Shown: positions 53,617-61,477 of the stretch, piece by piece | Position numbering within the stretch: the first letter of the stretch is position 1 | Layout: each line of letters starts with the position of its first letter | Origin: Iocasia fonsfrigidae | GTDB lineage: Bacteria > Bacillota > Halanaerobiia > Halanaerobiales > DTU029 | Assembly (NCBI RefSeq): GCF_017751145.1 | Contig: NZ_CP046640.1 | Coordinates: forward strand, 3,452,137-3,516,136 | Direction of reading: 5' to 3' | DNA: 64,000 nt | Translations under genes and position numbers: made by a program | Notes under the pieces: model-generated | Database searches by the model: none | Told to the model about the DNA's origin: nothing | Seen by the model: only the letters and a program-made list of their open reading frames with translations

Positions 53617-54558
53617 TTACTTCACCTCTGTTATTAGCTGCCAGATACCGGGATCCTCCTGACCAGGACGCCAGAATGCTACCCCGGCAAGTTGATATTC
53701 CTGGATTAGTTTTAGTTTTCTTGCAATACTTACCTTGTTTTCAAACCAGACCTCATGGGCTTCATTATTTTCTTTATATAAGAAATAGGGTGAACTTGAT
53801 TCCTGGTCCCAGTCTATCTGCAGCTTATATTTACTGGCAATATTCATAACCTGTGAATATATCAACCCACTGGCTCTTTTATCAGAATCAATAGTCCAGT
53901 CATAGCCATATAAACCCAGCGCTAAAAAAATTTTTTCGATAGGAATCTCTATAATAGCATAATCGATAACATCCTGGATCCAGTTCAATGGTGCTATAGG
54001 TCCAGGTGGCCCTCCAGGCCAGTGATAATCGTAGGCCATAATAATTATACTATCAACTATCTCCCCTAATATATGATAATCATATGCACCTGACCAGGTA
54101 GAATCCTTATTATTTTCAACTTTAGCAGGAATTGATAAACCGATTTTTATATTGTGTTCATGTAGTTTACTGGTGACTTTTTTAATAAATTCGGCGAATG
54201 GCTCCTTGTTACTATATTTCACACCCTCCATATTAATGTTTATCCCCTGGAAACCATATTTATTTAAGAAAGGAATTAAATCAGCCAGCATTGCTCGGGT
54301 AGAATTATCATCTTCTATGATAATGTTGCTAACCTTACTGGCCAATTGATAGTTTTGAAGCAGGGGAATAATCTCTTCAACATTGTAATGTCCCGCTATC
54401 AATGATAACTCCCCTGTAAAATCCTTAATAAGCAAACTGCCATTTTCCTTTATTTCTAACCAGGTTGGTAGGATTTTATTGAGACAACTACTGTTTTCCA
54501 TTATTGAACTTAAACCCTTTTTATTATTTAATAAATGATACCCTAAGACAATAAACAA
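53617..54558 (-). CDS. GH18-like protein of the spore-glycosylase type, catalytic motif altered
   Basis: A 313-aa TIM-barrel protein related to the catalytic part of YaaH/SleL cortex-fragment enzymes. Family stretches: ELSLIAGHYNVEEIIPLL, VDSIIIMAYDYHWPGGPPGP followed by IAPLNWIQDVIDYAI, and LAGVAFWRPGQEDPG. The active-site strand reads FQGININMEG (residues 103-112): the general acid Glu111 is kept, but the two preceding aspartates of DxxDxDxE are N107 and N109, and the first is Q104. Activity may be lost or altered. There is no LysM and no signal peptide. Second gene of the operon, 14 bp after the protease. Confidence 0.82.
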   Translation of the reverse strand: MFIVLGYHLLNNKKGLSSIMENSSCLNKILPTWLEIKENGSLLIKDFTGELSLIAGHYNVEEIIPLLQNYQLASKVSNIIIEDDNSTRAMLADLIPFLNKYGFQGININMEGVKYSNKEPFAEFIKKVTSKLHEHNIKIGLSIPAKVENNKDSTWSGAYDYHILGEIVDSIIIMAYDYHWPGGPPGPIAPLNWIQDVIDYAIIEIPIEKIFLALGLYGYDWTIDSDKRASGLIYSQVMNIASKYKLQIDWDQESSSPYFLYKENNEAHEVWFENKVSIARKLKLIQEYQLAGVAFWRPGQEDPGIWQLITEVK

Positions 54559-54571
54559 TTAATTAACCCCC

Positions 54572-55576
54572 TTAAAACACAATATTCAATTTTTCCATAA
54601 CATTATCAATCCGGTTACAGACAGTTGCCTGATCAGAACCAGCAAATAATAAACCAACAGCATTGTTATCCATATCAAGAACCAGTGAACCACTATCCCC
54701 TGCTTTTGATAAAGGAGTGGTTACTAGCTGATCTTCAAAAATAGCTACCTCTGACTCAGACATATTTACCTTTACTACTGTTCCCATAGCAATAATCTTA
54801 CCTGTTGTATAACCACTGGTCCTACCGCTTTTCTGTATTTTCATATCAAGCTCAGCCTCTTTTGCTCCCTTAACCTCCCCTATGTCAAGGATTTCTGTTT
54901 TAAGGTCTTTTACAGAAACAGGTTTAGCCACAGCACAATCAACCAGGTTGTTACCCTCTTCTTTGAAAAATTTCATATTATAACTGGGTCTAAAAAAGTG
55001 AATCAATAGATTTGCCAGTCTTTCAACAGCAATAGCTACCCCGCACTGTGGTTCACCATTCCCACTCTTAATAGGCACATATTTCTCTAGATAAGCAATA
55101 ATATCATCTGGTTTACTACCATCATCATAAACACCAGGTTGTAATATTGGATCCCCTTTTTGGGCTCTATTATCATGACCATTGGTAATATTAGCCAGAA
55201 CATGATTATTAGACAGAATCAAAGGTTCACCTGTTTTTCTATCCTTTACAACCGCACCAAAGGTCCCAGCTGTGATCTTATAATGTCCTATGCTAACACC
55301 AGGTTGAGCCGGACGCATTCTACCAGTCCTGGACTCTAAAAAACGCAGTTCTCCTACTTCAATAACATCTGTTTTAACTTTCTCTACAGACTGTGGGATG
55401 AAGTCATTTTTTTTAAGCTTATGTGATGGGAGTTTTTTTTCAACCAGGACCATAATAGCTTCTTCCCCTATTTTTTTACCCCTTTTCTCCTTAATACCAT
55501 AACCCAGACCAATAACATTTTTTAAACCCATAAAATTCTTTTTATATTTATTAATAATCCTTTTATAATCAGTCAT
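54572..55576 (-). CDS. Trypsin-like serine protease, cytosolic
   Basis: A 334-aa chymotrypsin-fold protein. The triad is visible: His in LILSNNHVLANI, Asp in NNLVDCAVAKP, Ser in KAGDSGSLVLDMD. The fold begins near residue 92 after an N-terminal segment (NVIGLGYGIKEKRGKKIGEE, residues 21-40) seen in other bacterial relatives. No signal peptide is present. The frame has an upstream ATG at 55591, but GGAGGG lies just before the ATG at 55576. First gene of the operon, behind a near-consensus sigma-K site, so a role in processing spore-envelope proteins in the mother cell is likely. Target unknown. Confidence 0.82.
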   Translation of the reverse strand: MTDYKRIINKYKKNFMGLKNVIGLGYGIKEKRGKKIGEEAIMVLVEKKLPSHKLKKNDFIPQSVEKVKTDVIEVGELRFLESRTGRMRPAQPGVSIGHYKITAGTFGAVVKDRKTGEPLILSNNHVLANITNGHDNRAQKGDPILQPGVYDDGSKPDDIIAYLEKYVPIKSGNGEPQCGVAIAVERLANLLIHFFRPSYNMKFFKEEGNNLVDCAVAKPVSVKDLKTEILDIGEVKGAKEAELDMKIQKSGRTSGYTTGKIIAMGTVVKVNMSESEVAIFEDQLVTTPLSKAGDSGSLVLDMDNNAVGLLFAGSDQATVCNRIDNVMEKLNIVF

Positions 55577-55604
55577 TTCTTTTCCCTCCATAAATTGATA
55601 TTTC

Positions 55605-55632
55605 TATAATATTCAGAAGGGATTCAATTAGT
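55605..55632 (-). promoter_or_regulatory. Near-consensus sigma-K-like promoter of the protease/glycan operon
   Basis: Minus strand AC (55632-55631), 17 bp, AATATTATA (55613-55605); only the first base of the -10 departs from CATANNNTA. The start codon lies about 29 bp downstream. Confidence 0.5.
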
Positions 55633-55650
55633 GAAGGATGTAAAAATACA

Positions 55651-55684
55651 AAAACCAGCAAGCTTAATCCAGCTTACTGGTTTT
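55651..55684 (-). terminator. Terminator of veg
   Basis: AAAACCAG (55651-55658) and CTGGTTTT (55677-55684) enclose a second short AAGC/GCTT stem; on the minus strand five T follow. Confidence 0.8.
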
Positions 55685-55707
55685 CATATCTTGTATTTCA
55701 TTTTTGT

Positions 55708-55974
55708 TTAAACAATACCAATCTTAGTATTTGCATCCTTTAACTTTAATTCTACATTATCTGTTAAAAGGTCGGCATAACTATAAGAAAGACGCCTAAT
55801 CTGTGCATTATCATCCACCTTTACTACAAACACATTGGGGTGGGTCTTTTCTAAAACACCTTCTTTTTCTAAACTCTTTCTCCTACCGCGATTAGCCTTA
55901 ATCATAACCTCCTGGCCTACAAAGGAATTAACGTTTTCCCTAATCTCGGTTAATACATTTAGATTTTTTGCCAT
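55708..55974 (-). CDS. veg: Veg protein
   Basis: An 88-aa protein of the Veg family, in Bacillus linked to biofilm-gene control and matching the usual length of about 86. The family core is clear: EIRENVNSFVGQEVMIKANR, then GRRKSLEKEGVLEKTHPNVF and VVKVDDN, then LSYSYADLLTDNVEL. An in-frame extension to 56082 is only the untranslated leader; AAGGTGG lies 6 bases before the ATG at 55974. Two strong tandem sigma-A promoters precede it, as in Bacillus. It lies just after yabG, the conserved order. Confidence 0.95.
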   Translation of the reverse strand: MAKNLNVLTEIRENVNSFVGQEVMIKANRGRRKSLEKEGVLEKTHPNVFVVKVDDNAQIRRLSYSYADLLTDNVELKLKDANTKIGIV

Positions 55975-56031
55975 TCCATTCCACCTTTCTATGGATAACA
56001 GCTTTCTAGAATTAGGATGTGCATTACTAAT

Positions 56032-56061
56032 AGTATAACACAAAAAAGAAATAATAGTCAA
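56032..56061 (-). promoter_or_regulatory. veg promoter, proximal
   Basis: TTGACT (56061-56056), 18 bp, TATACT (56037-56032). Confidence 0.7.
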
Positions 56062-56072
56062 GTTAAAACGAT

Positions 56073-56101
56073 AGTATATCAAAGTGGGAAAAGCCTGTCA
56101 A
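56073..56101 (-). promoter_or_regulatory. veg promoter, distal
   Basis: TTGACA (56101-56096), 17 bp, TATACT (56078-56073), full consensus. It overlaps the 3' flank of yabG by about 50 bp. Confidence 0.8.
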
Positions 56102-56149
56102 GAGAAAAATTACAAAATACACTTATTATTGCAATTCTTTTATAAAATT

Positions 56150-56950
56150 TTACGGATACCGCATCCTCATCTTTCCTCTTGTCTCTATACCGCCTATCCC
56201 TCCTTTACCTGATACAGTATTGCTAATAACGTCTTGAACAGGGATTATCTCCCCGATAGAAGTAGAAACCACCTTTTCTACTACCAGAATCGGATCAAGA
56301 AAATGAATTAATTTATTACCTGGTGAACTAGCATAATTTGCACCAATGTCTATTAAACGGTCATAGTCTGATTGGCATGCACCCGCAAAAATAACTAAAC
56401 TATCCAGATCAGAGATTATATCACGGGCATATTTAACAGCTTCAACAAAGAAATCAGATGTGTGGTAAAGCCTATTATTTACTTCTCCATCATGACCTGT
56501 AAGAACCAGTATATCTGGTTTTATTTCTTTTACAAGCCCCCCTATTTTCGCTGGTTGTCCCTTTTCAGGAATAAATAATCCCTTGACAGATATATCTAAA
56601 TTATTATAATTTGCTATTGATAAGTCAAGGTACTCTTTATCCCCATCAATATGAAGTACCTTCACAGGGTATTCCTGAAAGGAATCTTTGTTATTTCTCC
56701 CCTGTTTGCCATTTAAGACAAGGTATCTCTGCTGGCGTTGAAGACAATCATAGGATTCAAGCAGCAATTCCTTTTTTAAGGCCCTACTATCTTTCTGGTT
56801 CATCTTAAGCAGGTCACTAAGTTCAGCATCAGCCATTAACCTTATACGATAACTCCTTAAAATAGCACGACTCCCCTCTATCCTTTCTATTCTAAAAACA
56901 ACATCCGATTTATATGAACGCCTTGTAACAAAATCTCCCACTTCAAACAC
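56150..56950 (-). CDS. yabG: Sporulation protease YabG
   Basis: A 266-aa cysteine-type protease made in the mother cell that trims coat proteins (in Bacillus, SpoIVA, SafA and others). Recognised by KVLHIDGDKEYLDLSI, PDILVLTGHDGE, the conserved LVIFAGACQSDYDRLIDIGA with its Cys, NYASSPGNKLIHFLDPILV and the C-terminal GKGGIGGIETRG. Slightly shorter than the Bacillus form. A perfect sigma-K-like promoter precedes it, matching its known sigma-K control, and this supports the other sites of the same form in this window. Confidence 0.96.
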   Translation of the reverse strand: MFEVGDFVTRRSYKSDVVFRIERIEGSRAILRSYRIRLMADAELSDLLKMNQKDSRALKKELLLESYDCLQRQQRYLVLNGKQGRNNKDSFQEYPVKVLHIDGDKEYLDLSIANYNNLDISVKGLFIPEKGQPAKIGGLVKEIKPDILVLTGHDGEVNNRLYHTSDFFVEAVKYARDIISDLDSLVIFAGACQSDYDRLIDIGANYASSPGNKLIHFLDPILVVEKVVSTSIGEIIPVQDVISNTVSGKGGIGGIETRGKMRMRYP

Positions 56951-56981
56951 ATTCCCCTGCCCCCTTTATTAGGGAATGATA

Positions 56982-57009
56982 TAATATATGATACAGGGAA
57001 ATTAAATGT
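56982..57009 (-). promoter_or_regulatory. Sigma-K promoter of yabG
   Basis: Minus strand AC (57009-57008), 17 bp, CATATATTA (56990-56982): exact consensus, and yabG is a known sigma-K gene in Bacillus. Confidence 0.8.
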
Positions 57010-57022
57010 GTCTAAAATTTAA

Positions 57023-57502
57023 CTATTTAGTATATTTATCAGCTACAGTAGAAGCCGCATATGAATCAGGTTTAATCATTGCCTCATAACCACTGCCAAC
57101 TACCATACCAACTACCTCTTTAATGATTGCATTAGTAGGCCCCTTTTCTCCTACATCAACATGGATCTCAACCTTTAAATTTTCACTAAATTCCCTTTCA
57201 TCTGCCAGAAATCCAGTAAGTTTACTGGCAACCTCAAGGCTTTTAGAGACTTCATAAAAAATACGCTGTTTCATACTTGTATGTATTTTTTCAGCTTTTT
57301 TATGATAAAAAAACCTCCCCCCCCTACCAACACGGTAAATTACAATAGCGGTTACAAACATAATATCCTCTATACCAGCCTGGGAATCTGTACCAACTAT
57401 CAACCTGTATTGATTTTCCGACTCTTCTTTTATGAATTTAACAATAGTCTGATAAACCTGCTCCAGATGCATTGAACCATCAGTAGGACTAATAAACTCC
57501 AT
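57023..57502 (-). CDS. ykuK: YkuK-like RNase H-fold protein (DUF458)
   Basis: A 159-aa cytosolic protein. Residues 30-45 read YRLIVGTDSQAGIEDI, with the acidic residue typical of the first strand of an RNase H-like fold, and IHVDVGEKGPTNAIIKEVVG near residues 113-132 supplies another Asp. The family is common in spore formers but its role is not settled. It follows rsmA by 15 bp, so it is probably co-expressed with it. I recognise the family by these motifs and length. Confidence 0.8.
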   Translation of the reverse strand: MEFISPTDGSMHLEQVYQTIVKFIKEESENQYRLIVGTDSQAGIEDIMFVTAIVIYRVGRGGRFFYHKKAEKIHTSMKQRIFYEVSKSLEVASKLTGFLADEREFSENLKVEIHVDVGEKGPTNAIIKEVVGMVVGSGYEAMIKPDSYAASTVADKYTK

Positions 57503-57516
57503 TTTTTCACCATCTC

Positions 57517-58401
57517 TTATTTATTATTTTTCTCCCATAATGAATTACTTAATTTGGCTAAAACTGAAATCGACAATTTTTCTCCACGGATCCGTGGATC
57601 TATACCTACTTCTGCCAGACTACTAACAACCTCTTCCCTGGTAAAATTTAAATTAGCGGCTTTACTTAGTCCATTTTTAATATTTTTTCTCCGCTGTTGA
57701 AAAATAGCCCTGACAACCTGAAAAAAAAACTGCCGATCTACTACTTCAACCGATGGTTTTTGATGAGGGTAAAGGGTTATGACAGTAGAATAAACATCTG
57801 GCCGTGGAATAAAAACCGAAGGAGAAACCTCATGAACAATCTCAACCCTGGCAAAATACTGAACAGCTATACTCAACACACCATATTCTTTACCACCTGG
57901 CGAAGCTGCCATCCTTTCAGCAACCTCCCTTTGAACCATAAAAATCAACTGTTTAAATAAAACATTCGATTCCAGCAAACTCATGATTATAGGGGTAGTA
58001 ATATAATAAGGGAGATTTGCCAGAACCTTTACCTCTCCATCTTTTAATTTCTTTTCCCGAAAAAAAGAATGCCATTCAATATCAAGAACATCTTTATTTA
58101 TTAAATCAAGATTATTGTATCCAGAAAACTGAGCAGTCAGTACTTTTATCAAACGGCTGTCCTTCTCTATAGCCATTAAACTACCTGACGATAATCTTTC
58201 TAAGATACCCTGGGTCAATGAACCAATACCCGGCCCTATTTCTATAACAGAATCATTAGCTGTTAGAGTAGCTGTCTCAATAATTATATCTACAATCTTT
58301 CTGTCTATTAAGAAATTTTGACCTAAACCCTTTGATAATCTAATCTTATTTTCCTTTAATATCTCACGTGTCTTATCTGGGGATGCTATAATATCAATCA
58401 C
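57517..58401 (-). CDS. rsmA: 16S rRNA dimethyladenosine transferase
   Basis: A 294-aa SAM-dependent methyltransferase that dimethylates two adjacent adenosines near the 3' end of 16S rRNA. Motifs: LGQNFLIDRKIVDIIIE, SAM site VIEIGPGIGSLTQGIL, catalytic VLANLPYYITTPIIM (NxPY), and the C-terminal PRPDVYSTVI followed by FFQVVRAIFQQRRKNIKNGL. A GTG at 58401 with GGGG 7 bases upstream is preferred over TTG at 58404. The order rsmA, ykuK, yabG, veg follows the conserved Firmicutes block with ykuK inserted. Confidence 0.95.
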   Translation of the reverse strand: MIDIIASPDKTREILKENKIRLSKGLGQNFLIDRKIVDIIIETATLTANDSVIEIGPGIGSLTQGILERLSSGSLMAIEKDSRLIKVLTAQFSGYNNLDLINKDVLDIEWHSFFREKKLKDGEVKVLANLPYYITTPIIMSLLESNVLFKQLIFMVQREVAERMAASPGGKEYGVLSIAVQYFARVEIVHEVSPSVFIPRPDVYSTVITLYPHQKPSVEVVDRQFFFQVVRAIFQQRRKNIKNGLSKAANLNFTREEVVSSLAEVGIDPRIRGEKLSISVLAKLSNSLWEKNNK

Positions 58402-58587
58402 CAATTTTCCCCTTTCATGTCATATTATTTTTTTTAATTGTAACACAAATCCTTATTATAATCAAAAATCATATCTTGCTAGTAATAGATATATATATTA
58501 AAAAAGACCCTGTATTTCAGTTATAAAACAATCATCTTAATGTAACAGTACCAAATCCATTTTTTATTATACCAGCTCTATCTATTA

Positions 58588-58615
58588 ACAAATAAATTCC
58601 CCCTTTCATATATTA
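58588..58615 (+). promoter_or_regulatory. Sigma-K-like promoter of the 82/154-aa operon
   Basis: AC (58588-58589), 17 bp, CATATATTA (58607-58615): exact match with the yabG -10. The ATG is 36 bp downstream. Confidence 0.65.
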
Positions 58616-58651
58616 TCTTAACAAAGACTTTTTTATGAAGGGAGGGCAATT

Positions 58652-58900
58652 ATGATCTTTCCATTTTTTGACAGCCAGGATAGTAACTACAATGCCTATA
58701 ATCTTTTTCTAATCTTAATTTTACTTATCCTTTCTGAAGATGTATTAACTATGATTAAAAAATTATCAAAAAATGCCGCAGAAAAAGAAACTGCTGGTCA
58801 AAAGGAAAAGGGAGAAATAAAAAGAGGGTTTAACATTCTTCCTATCCAGAAAAAAGAAGAAAAAAGCCGGCCTAAGACTGAAGACGGGGACACAGAATAA
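58652..58900 (+). CDS. Small membrane protein, unknown (sporulation-type)
   Basis: An 82-aa protein I do not recognise. It starts MIFPFFDSQDSNYNAYNLF, has one hydrophobic helix (NLFLILILLILSEDVLTM, about residues 17-34) and a highly charged Lys/Glu-rich tail. GGGAGG lies before the ATG. It is followed 16 bp later by the 154-aa gene, which also contains an FGLLGLILLIQIVD helix of the same style, suggesting they act together. A sigma-K-like promoter precedes it. The hydrophobic helix plus charged tail resembles small coat or outer-forespore-membrane proteins. Function unknown. Confidence 0.7.
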   Translation: MIFPFFDSQDSNYNAYNLFLILILLILSEDVLTMIKKLSKNAAEKETAGQKEKGEIKRGFNILPIQKKEEKSRPKTEDGDTE

Positions 58901-58916
58901 TCAAAGGGGGTAAACA

Positions 58917-59381
58917 ATGATAAGTAACAGACTCCTTAGTATCATAACAAATACAATCCAGAAAAATAGTAATAATTACAGTAGTAATGAATTATTCGGT
59001 TTACTAGGCCTAATTCTCTTAATTCAAATAGTAGATATATTTGAGGGAAAATCCGGCAGTAGTACTCCTGAGGTAAGCAACAATACTCCTTCAAATAACA
59101 TAGGAAGCCTTGCTTCACTTGGTAATCTATCTGGTCTACTCGGGCAATTACAGGGAAATGGTGATGGAAAAAATCTACAACAGATGCTGCCCATGTTAAT
59201 GGGAGCACTTGGCAGTGGGGGGAACAATTCAGGTATAGACATGGGTAATATATCTAAACTCGTCCAGTCTATAAGCAAAAATAATCAACAGGATAATAGC
59301 GAAATAAGTGACCATGAAATTAATACTGAACAAATAGAAAGTAATAAAAAAGAAACTAAAAAAAAAGCTATCCAAAAGTAA
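58917..59381 (+). CDS. Unknown Asn/Ser/Gly-rich protein with one helix
   Basis: A 154-aa protein. Residues 26-42 form a hydrophobic segment (LFGLLGLILLIQIVDIF); the rest is low complexity, rich in Asn, Ser, Gly and Leu (NNIGSLASLGNLSGLLGQLQ, MLPMLMGALGSGGNNSG) and ends in a Lys-rich tail. AAAGGGGG precedes the ATG. Such composition is common in spore coat proteins, and the sigma-K-like promoter of the operon agrees. No family can be named. Confidence 0.7.
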   Translation: MISNRLLSIITNTIQKNSNNYSSNELFGLLGLILLIQIVDIFEGKSGSSTPEVSNNTPSNNIGSLASLGNLSGLLGQLQGNGDGKNLQQMLPMLMGALGSGGNNSGIDMGNISKLVQSISKNNQQDNSEISDHEINTEQIESNKKETKKKAIQK

Positions 59382-59429
59382 AAAACCTCGACTGGAGTAA
59401 ACTCAAACTATAATAAATATCTTACACTC

Positions 59430-59456
59430 AACCCTGCCTTTTGAGCAGGGTTTTTT
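59430..59456 (+). terminator. Terminator of the two-gene operon
   Basis: AACCCTGC (59430-59437) pairs with GCAGGGTT; six T follow. Confidence 0.85.
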
Positions 59457-59565
59457 ATATTATTTACCGATATCTGTCAGCTATATTTTTATCCCTTTTT
59501 ACTAATACTTACTAGTGTATTATAAATAAAAGATATCATTATTTCTAAATAAAAGGAGTTATTAA

Positions 59566-60774
59566 ATGGATAAAAAACATAAGATGATGATGCTTGCCTT
59601 CAGTGGTGTTCCCTTTATTATGGTACTGGGTAATTCAATGTTGATTCCTGAATTCCCTCAAATAAAAAATGCCCTCAATATCGACCAGTTTCATGTAGGA
59701 CTACTTATAACTACATTCTCTATTACAGCAGGTATATCTATTCCTTTCCTGGGATATTTATGTGATCAAATTGGACGAATCAAGGTCATTGTGCCAGCTT
59801 TACTAATTTATGGATTAGGAGGGGTAGTATCTGGTCTGGCTGCCCTTTTTATGGAAAATCCCTATAATATTATTTTAGTAGGCCGCGTTATCCAGGGACT
59901 GGGAGCTGCTGGTACAGCGCCAATAGTTATGGCCCTAGTAGGAGATGTTTTTCAGTCCAGGCAGAGGAGTGAAGCCCTGGGAATCATTGAGGCCTCTAAT
60001 GGTATCGGGAAAGTCCTCAGCCCTATACTGGGATCAGCTATTGGCCTAATAAGCTGGATAGCCCTTTTCTTTTCCTATGCCCTCCTCTCTATTCCTATAG
60101 CAGCAGGAGTTTATTTCCTTGGAGAAGAAGGTCAAACCCCACAAAAACAATGTATTAAAGATTATCTGGGAAAAACAAGTGATATCTTTAAAAACAAAGG
60201 AGGATCACTCCTGTCAACTATCCTGGCCGGGATGATTGTCCTCTTTATTCTCTTTGGATTATTGTCCTATTTCTCAGATATACTTGAAAGCAAATATAAT
60301 ATTAAAGGTTTTATTAAAGGGCTGATTATTGCCATACCTATTTTATTCATGTCAATTACTTCATACACCAGTGGGCATATCTTAAAAAAAGCAAAAAAGC
60401 ACTTCAAATTATCGATTATTACTGGACTAATCCTAGTTGGAGGGGCTTTGCTCGCCCTGAATTTCCTTGAATCTCTGGTGCCTTACCTTGTATTCTTTTC
60501 ACTACTGGGGATTGGTACAGGCCTCGTTCTTCCTGCTATCAATACAATGGTAACAAGTTCATGTAATAGTAAACAAAGGGGGGTTATTACATCTCTCTAT
60601 GGGAGTGCACGTTTTATAGGGGTTGCCATCGGACCACCGAGTTTTACAGCACTCCTGGAAATAAGCAAACCTGTTATGTATTTAACTAGCAGTGGTATTG
60701 TTGCCCTGATAACAATAATATCAGTAATTTTTATCAAAGAAAAAGGAATGACACCACAGGGAGAAAAAAATTAA
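59566..60774 (+). CDS. MFS transporter, drug-efflux type
   Basis: A 402-aa protein with twelve predicted helices. The motif A loop GYLCDQIGRIKVIVPALLIYG lies between helices 2 and 3 (the D-x-x-G-R core is intact) and VGRVIQGLGAAGTAPIVMAL holds motif B (R) and C-like glycines. IEASNGIGKVLSPILGSAIG is motif C of 12-TM multidrug antiporters. AAAGGAG precedes the ATG. It most likely exports small organic molecules with proton exchange; substrate unknown. It converges with the 49-codon ORF, whose stop it overlaps by four bases. Confidence 0.88.
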   Translation: MDKKHKMMMLAFSGVPFIMVLGNSMLIPEFPQIKNALNIDQFHVGLLITTFSITAGISIPFLGYLCDQIGRIKVIVPALLIYGLGGVVSGLAALFMENPYNIILVGRVIQGLGAAGTAPIVMALVGDVFQSRQRSEALGIIEASNGIGKVLSPILGSAIGLISWIALFFSYALLSIPIAAGVYFLGEEGQTPQKQCIKDYLGKTSDIFKNKGGSLLSTILAGMIVLFILFGLLSYFSDILESKYNIKGFIKGLIIAIPILFMSITSYTSGHILKKAKKHFKLSIITGLILVGGALLALNFLESLVPYLVFFSLLGIGTGLVLPAINTMVTSSCNSKQRGVITSLYGSARFIGVAIGPPSFTALLEISKPVMYLTSSGIVALITIISVIFIKEKGMTPQGEKN

Positions 60775-60920
60775 TAATCGATATCCCTTTTTTTATATCT
60801 GGTTTTTTCTTTTTGCTGAAATTTATCTATATATAAGAGATAAGAGTTTCTCTCCCTTTCTAAATAAGGGTGGTATGCAACTATAATAAAGATAAATAAT
60901 AATACAATTACTATTATCAA
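60771..60920 (-). CDS. 49-aa single-helix small protein
   Basis: TTG at 60920, GGGGG 9 bases upstream inside the end of the DUF441 gene. The protein has a hydrophobic N-terminus (MIIVIVLLFIFIIVAYHPYL) followed by a charged, Tyr/Lys/Arg-rich tail. It begins 5 bases after the DUF441 stop, so it would be translated by coupling. No family recognised. Overlap of its 3' end with the convergent MFS stop is 4 bp. Confidence 0.5.
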   Translation of the reverse strand: MIIVIVLLFIFIIVAYHPYLERERNSYLLYIDKFQQKEKTRYKKRDIDY

Positions 60921-60925
60921 TTTTA

Positions 60926-61384
60926 TTATCCCCCTGTAATAATTTCACATAAGTAAATAATAACAGCTGCTATCCCAGCTGCCATTAATGGACCAACAGG
61001 AATACCATCAAAAATTAATATACCTAATAAAGAACCAATAATAATACCCAGAATTAAATGAGGCTTCTCACTCAATAATTGAAGCCCCATACCATTAAAC
61101 TGTGTGGCCAATAGACCAGCTGCTATCCCGATAATTCCCTGCCAGCTCATTAATACCGATTTTATTTCTTTCCAATCCAGTGTTTCCTTTAATAAAGGTG
61201 ATAAAATAGCCAACAGCAAAAAAATAAGTCCTATTTCAATCCCTTTATTAGCTAAAAAACCAAAAACTCTCTCTAATTCAAGCTCTATCAAGAGTAATAA
61301 AGAAAAACCAGTCAAGATAACAACCCTTGACTGAGCAAGAAAACCCAGGATTATTATTATAATCAAAAAATATGTATTATTCAC
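60926..61384 (-). CDS. DUF441 membrane protein (YeaL/YtwI-like)
   Basis: A 152-aa protein with four hydrophobic helices (FLIIIIILGFLAQSRVVILT, EIGLIFLLLAILSPLL, IGIAAGLLATQFNGMG, and ILGIIIGSLLGILIFDGIPV). The ending GPLMAAGIAAVIIYL is typical of DUF441, a family with no established role. GTG start at 61384 with GGGGG 7 bases upstream. Likely co-transcribed with the small ORF that follows. Confidence 0.85.
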   Translation of the reverse strand: MNNTYFLIIIIILGFLAQSRVVILTGFSLLLLIELELERVFGFLANKGIEIGLIFLLLAILSPLLKETLDWKEIKSVLMSWQGIIGIAAGLLATQFNGMGLQLLSEKPHLILGIIIGSLLGILIFDGIPVGPLMAAGIAAVIIYLCEIITGG

Positions 61385-61477
61385 CCCACTACCCCCAACA
61401 GCAAATAAACTTCTAAGATAATACTATGCAGTAACCCAATGATATATAATAATAATTCCTGTAATTAAATTATAAAT

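Noticed and set aside
55975-56082. N-terminal extension of Veg by 36 residues
   Set aside because: The extension overlaps a promoter and leader; Veg proteins are about 86 residues and the ATG at 55974 has a good ribosome site.
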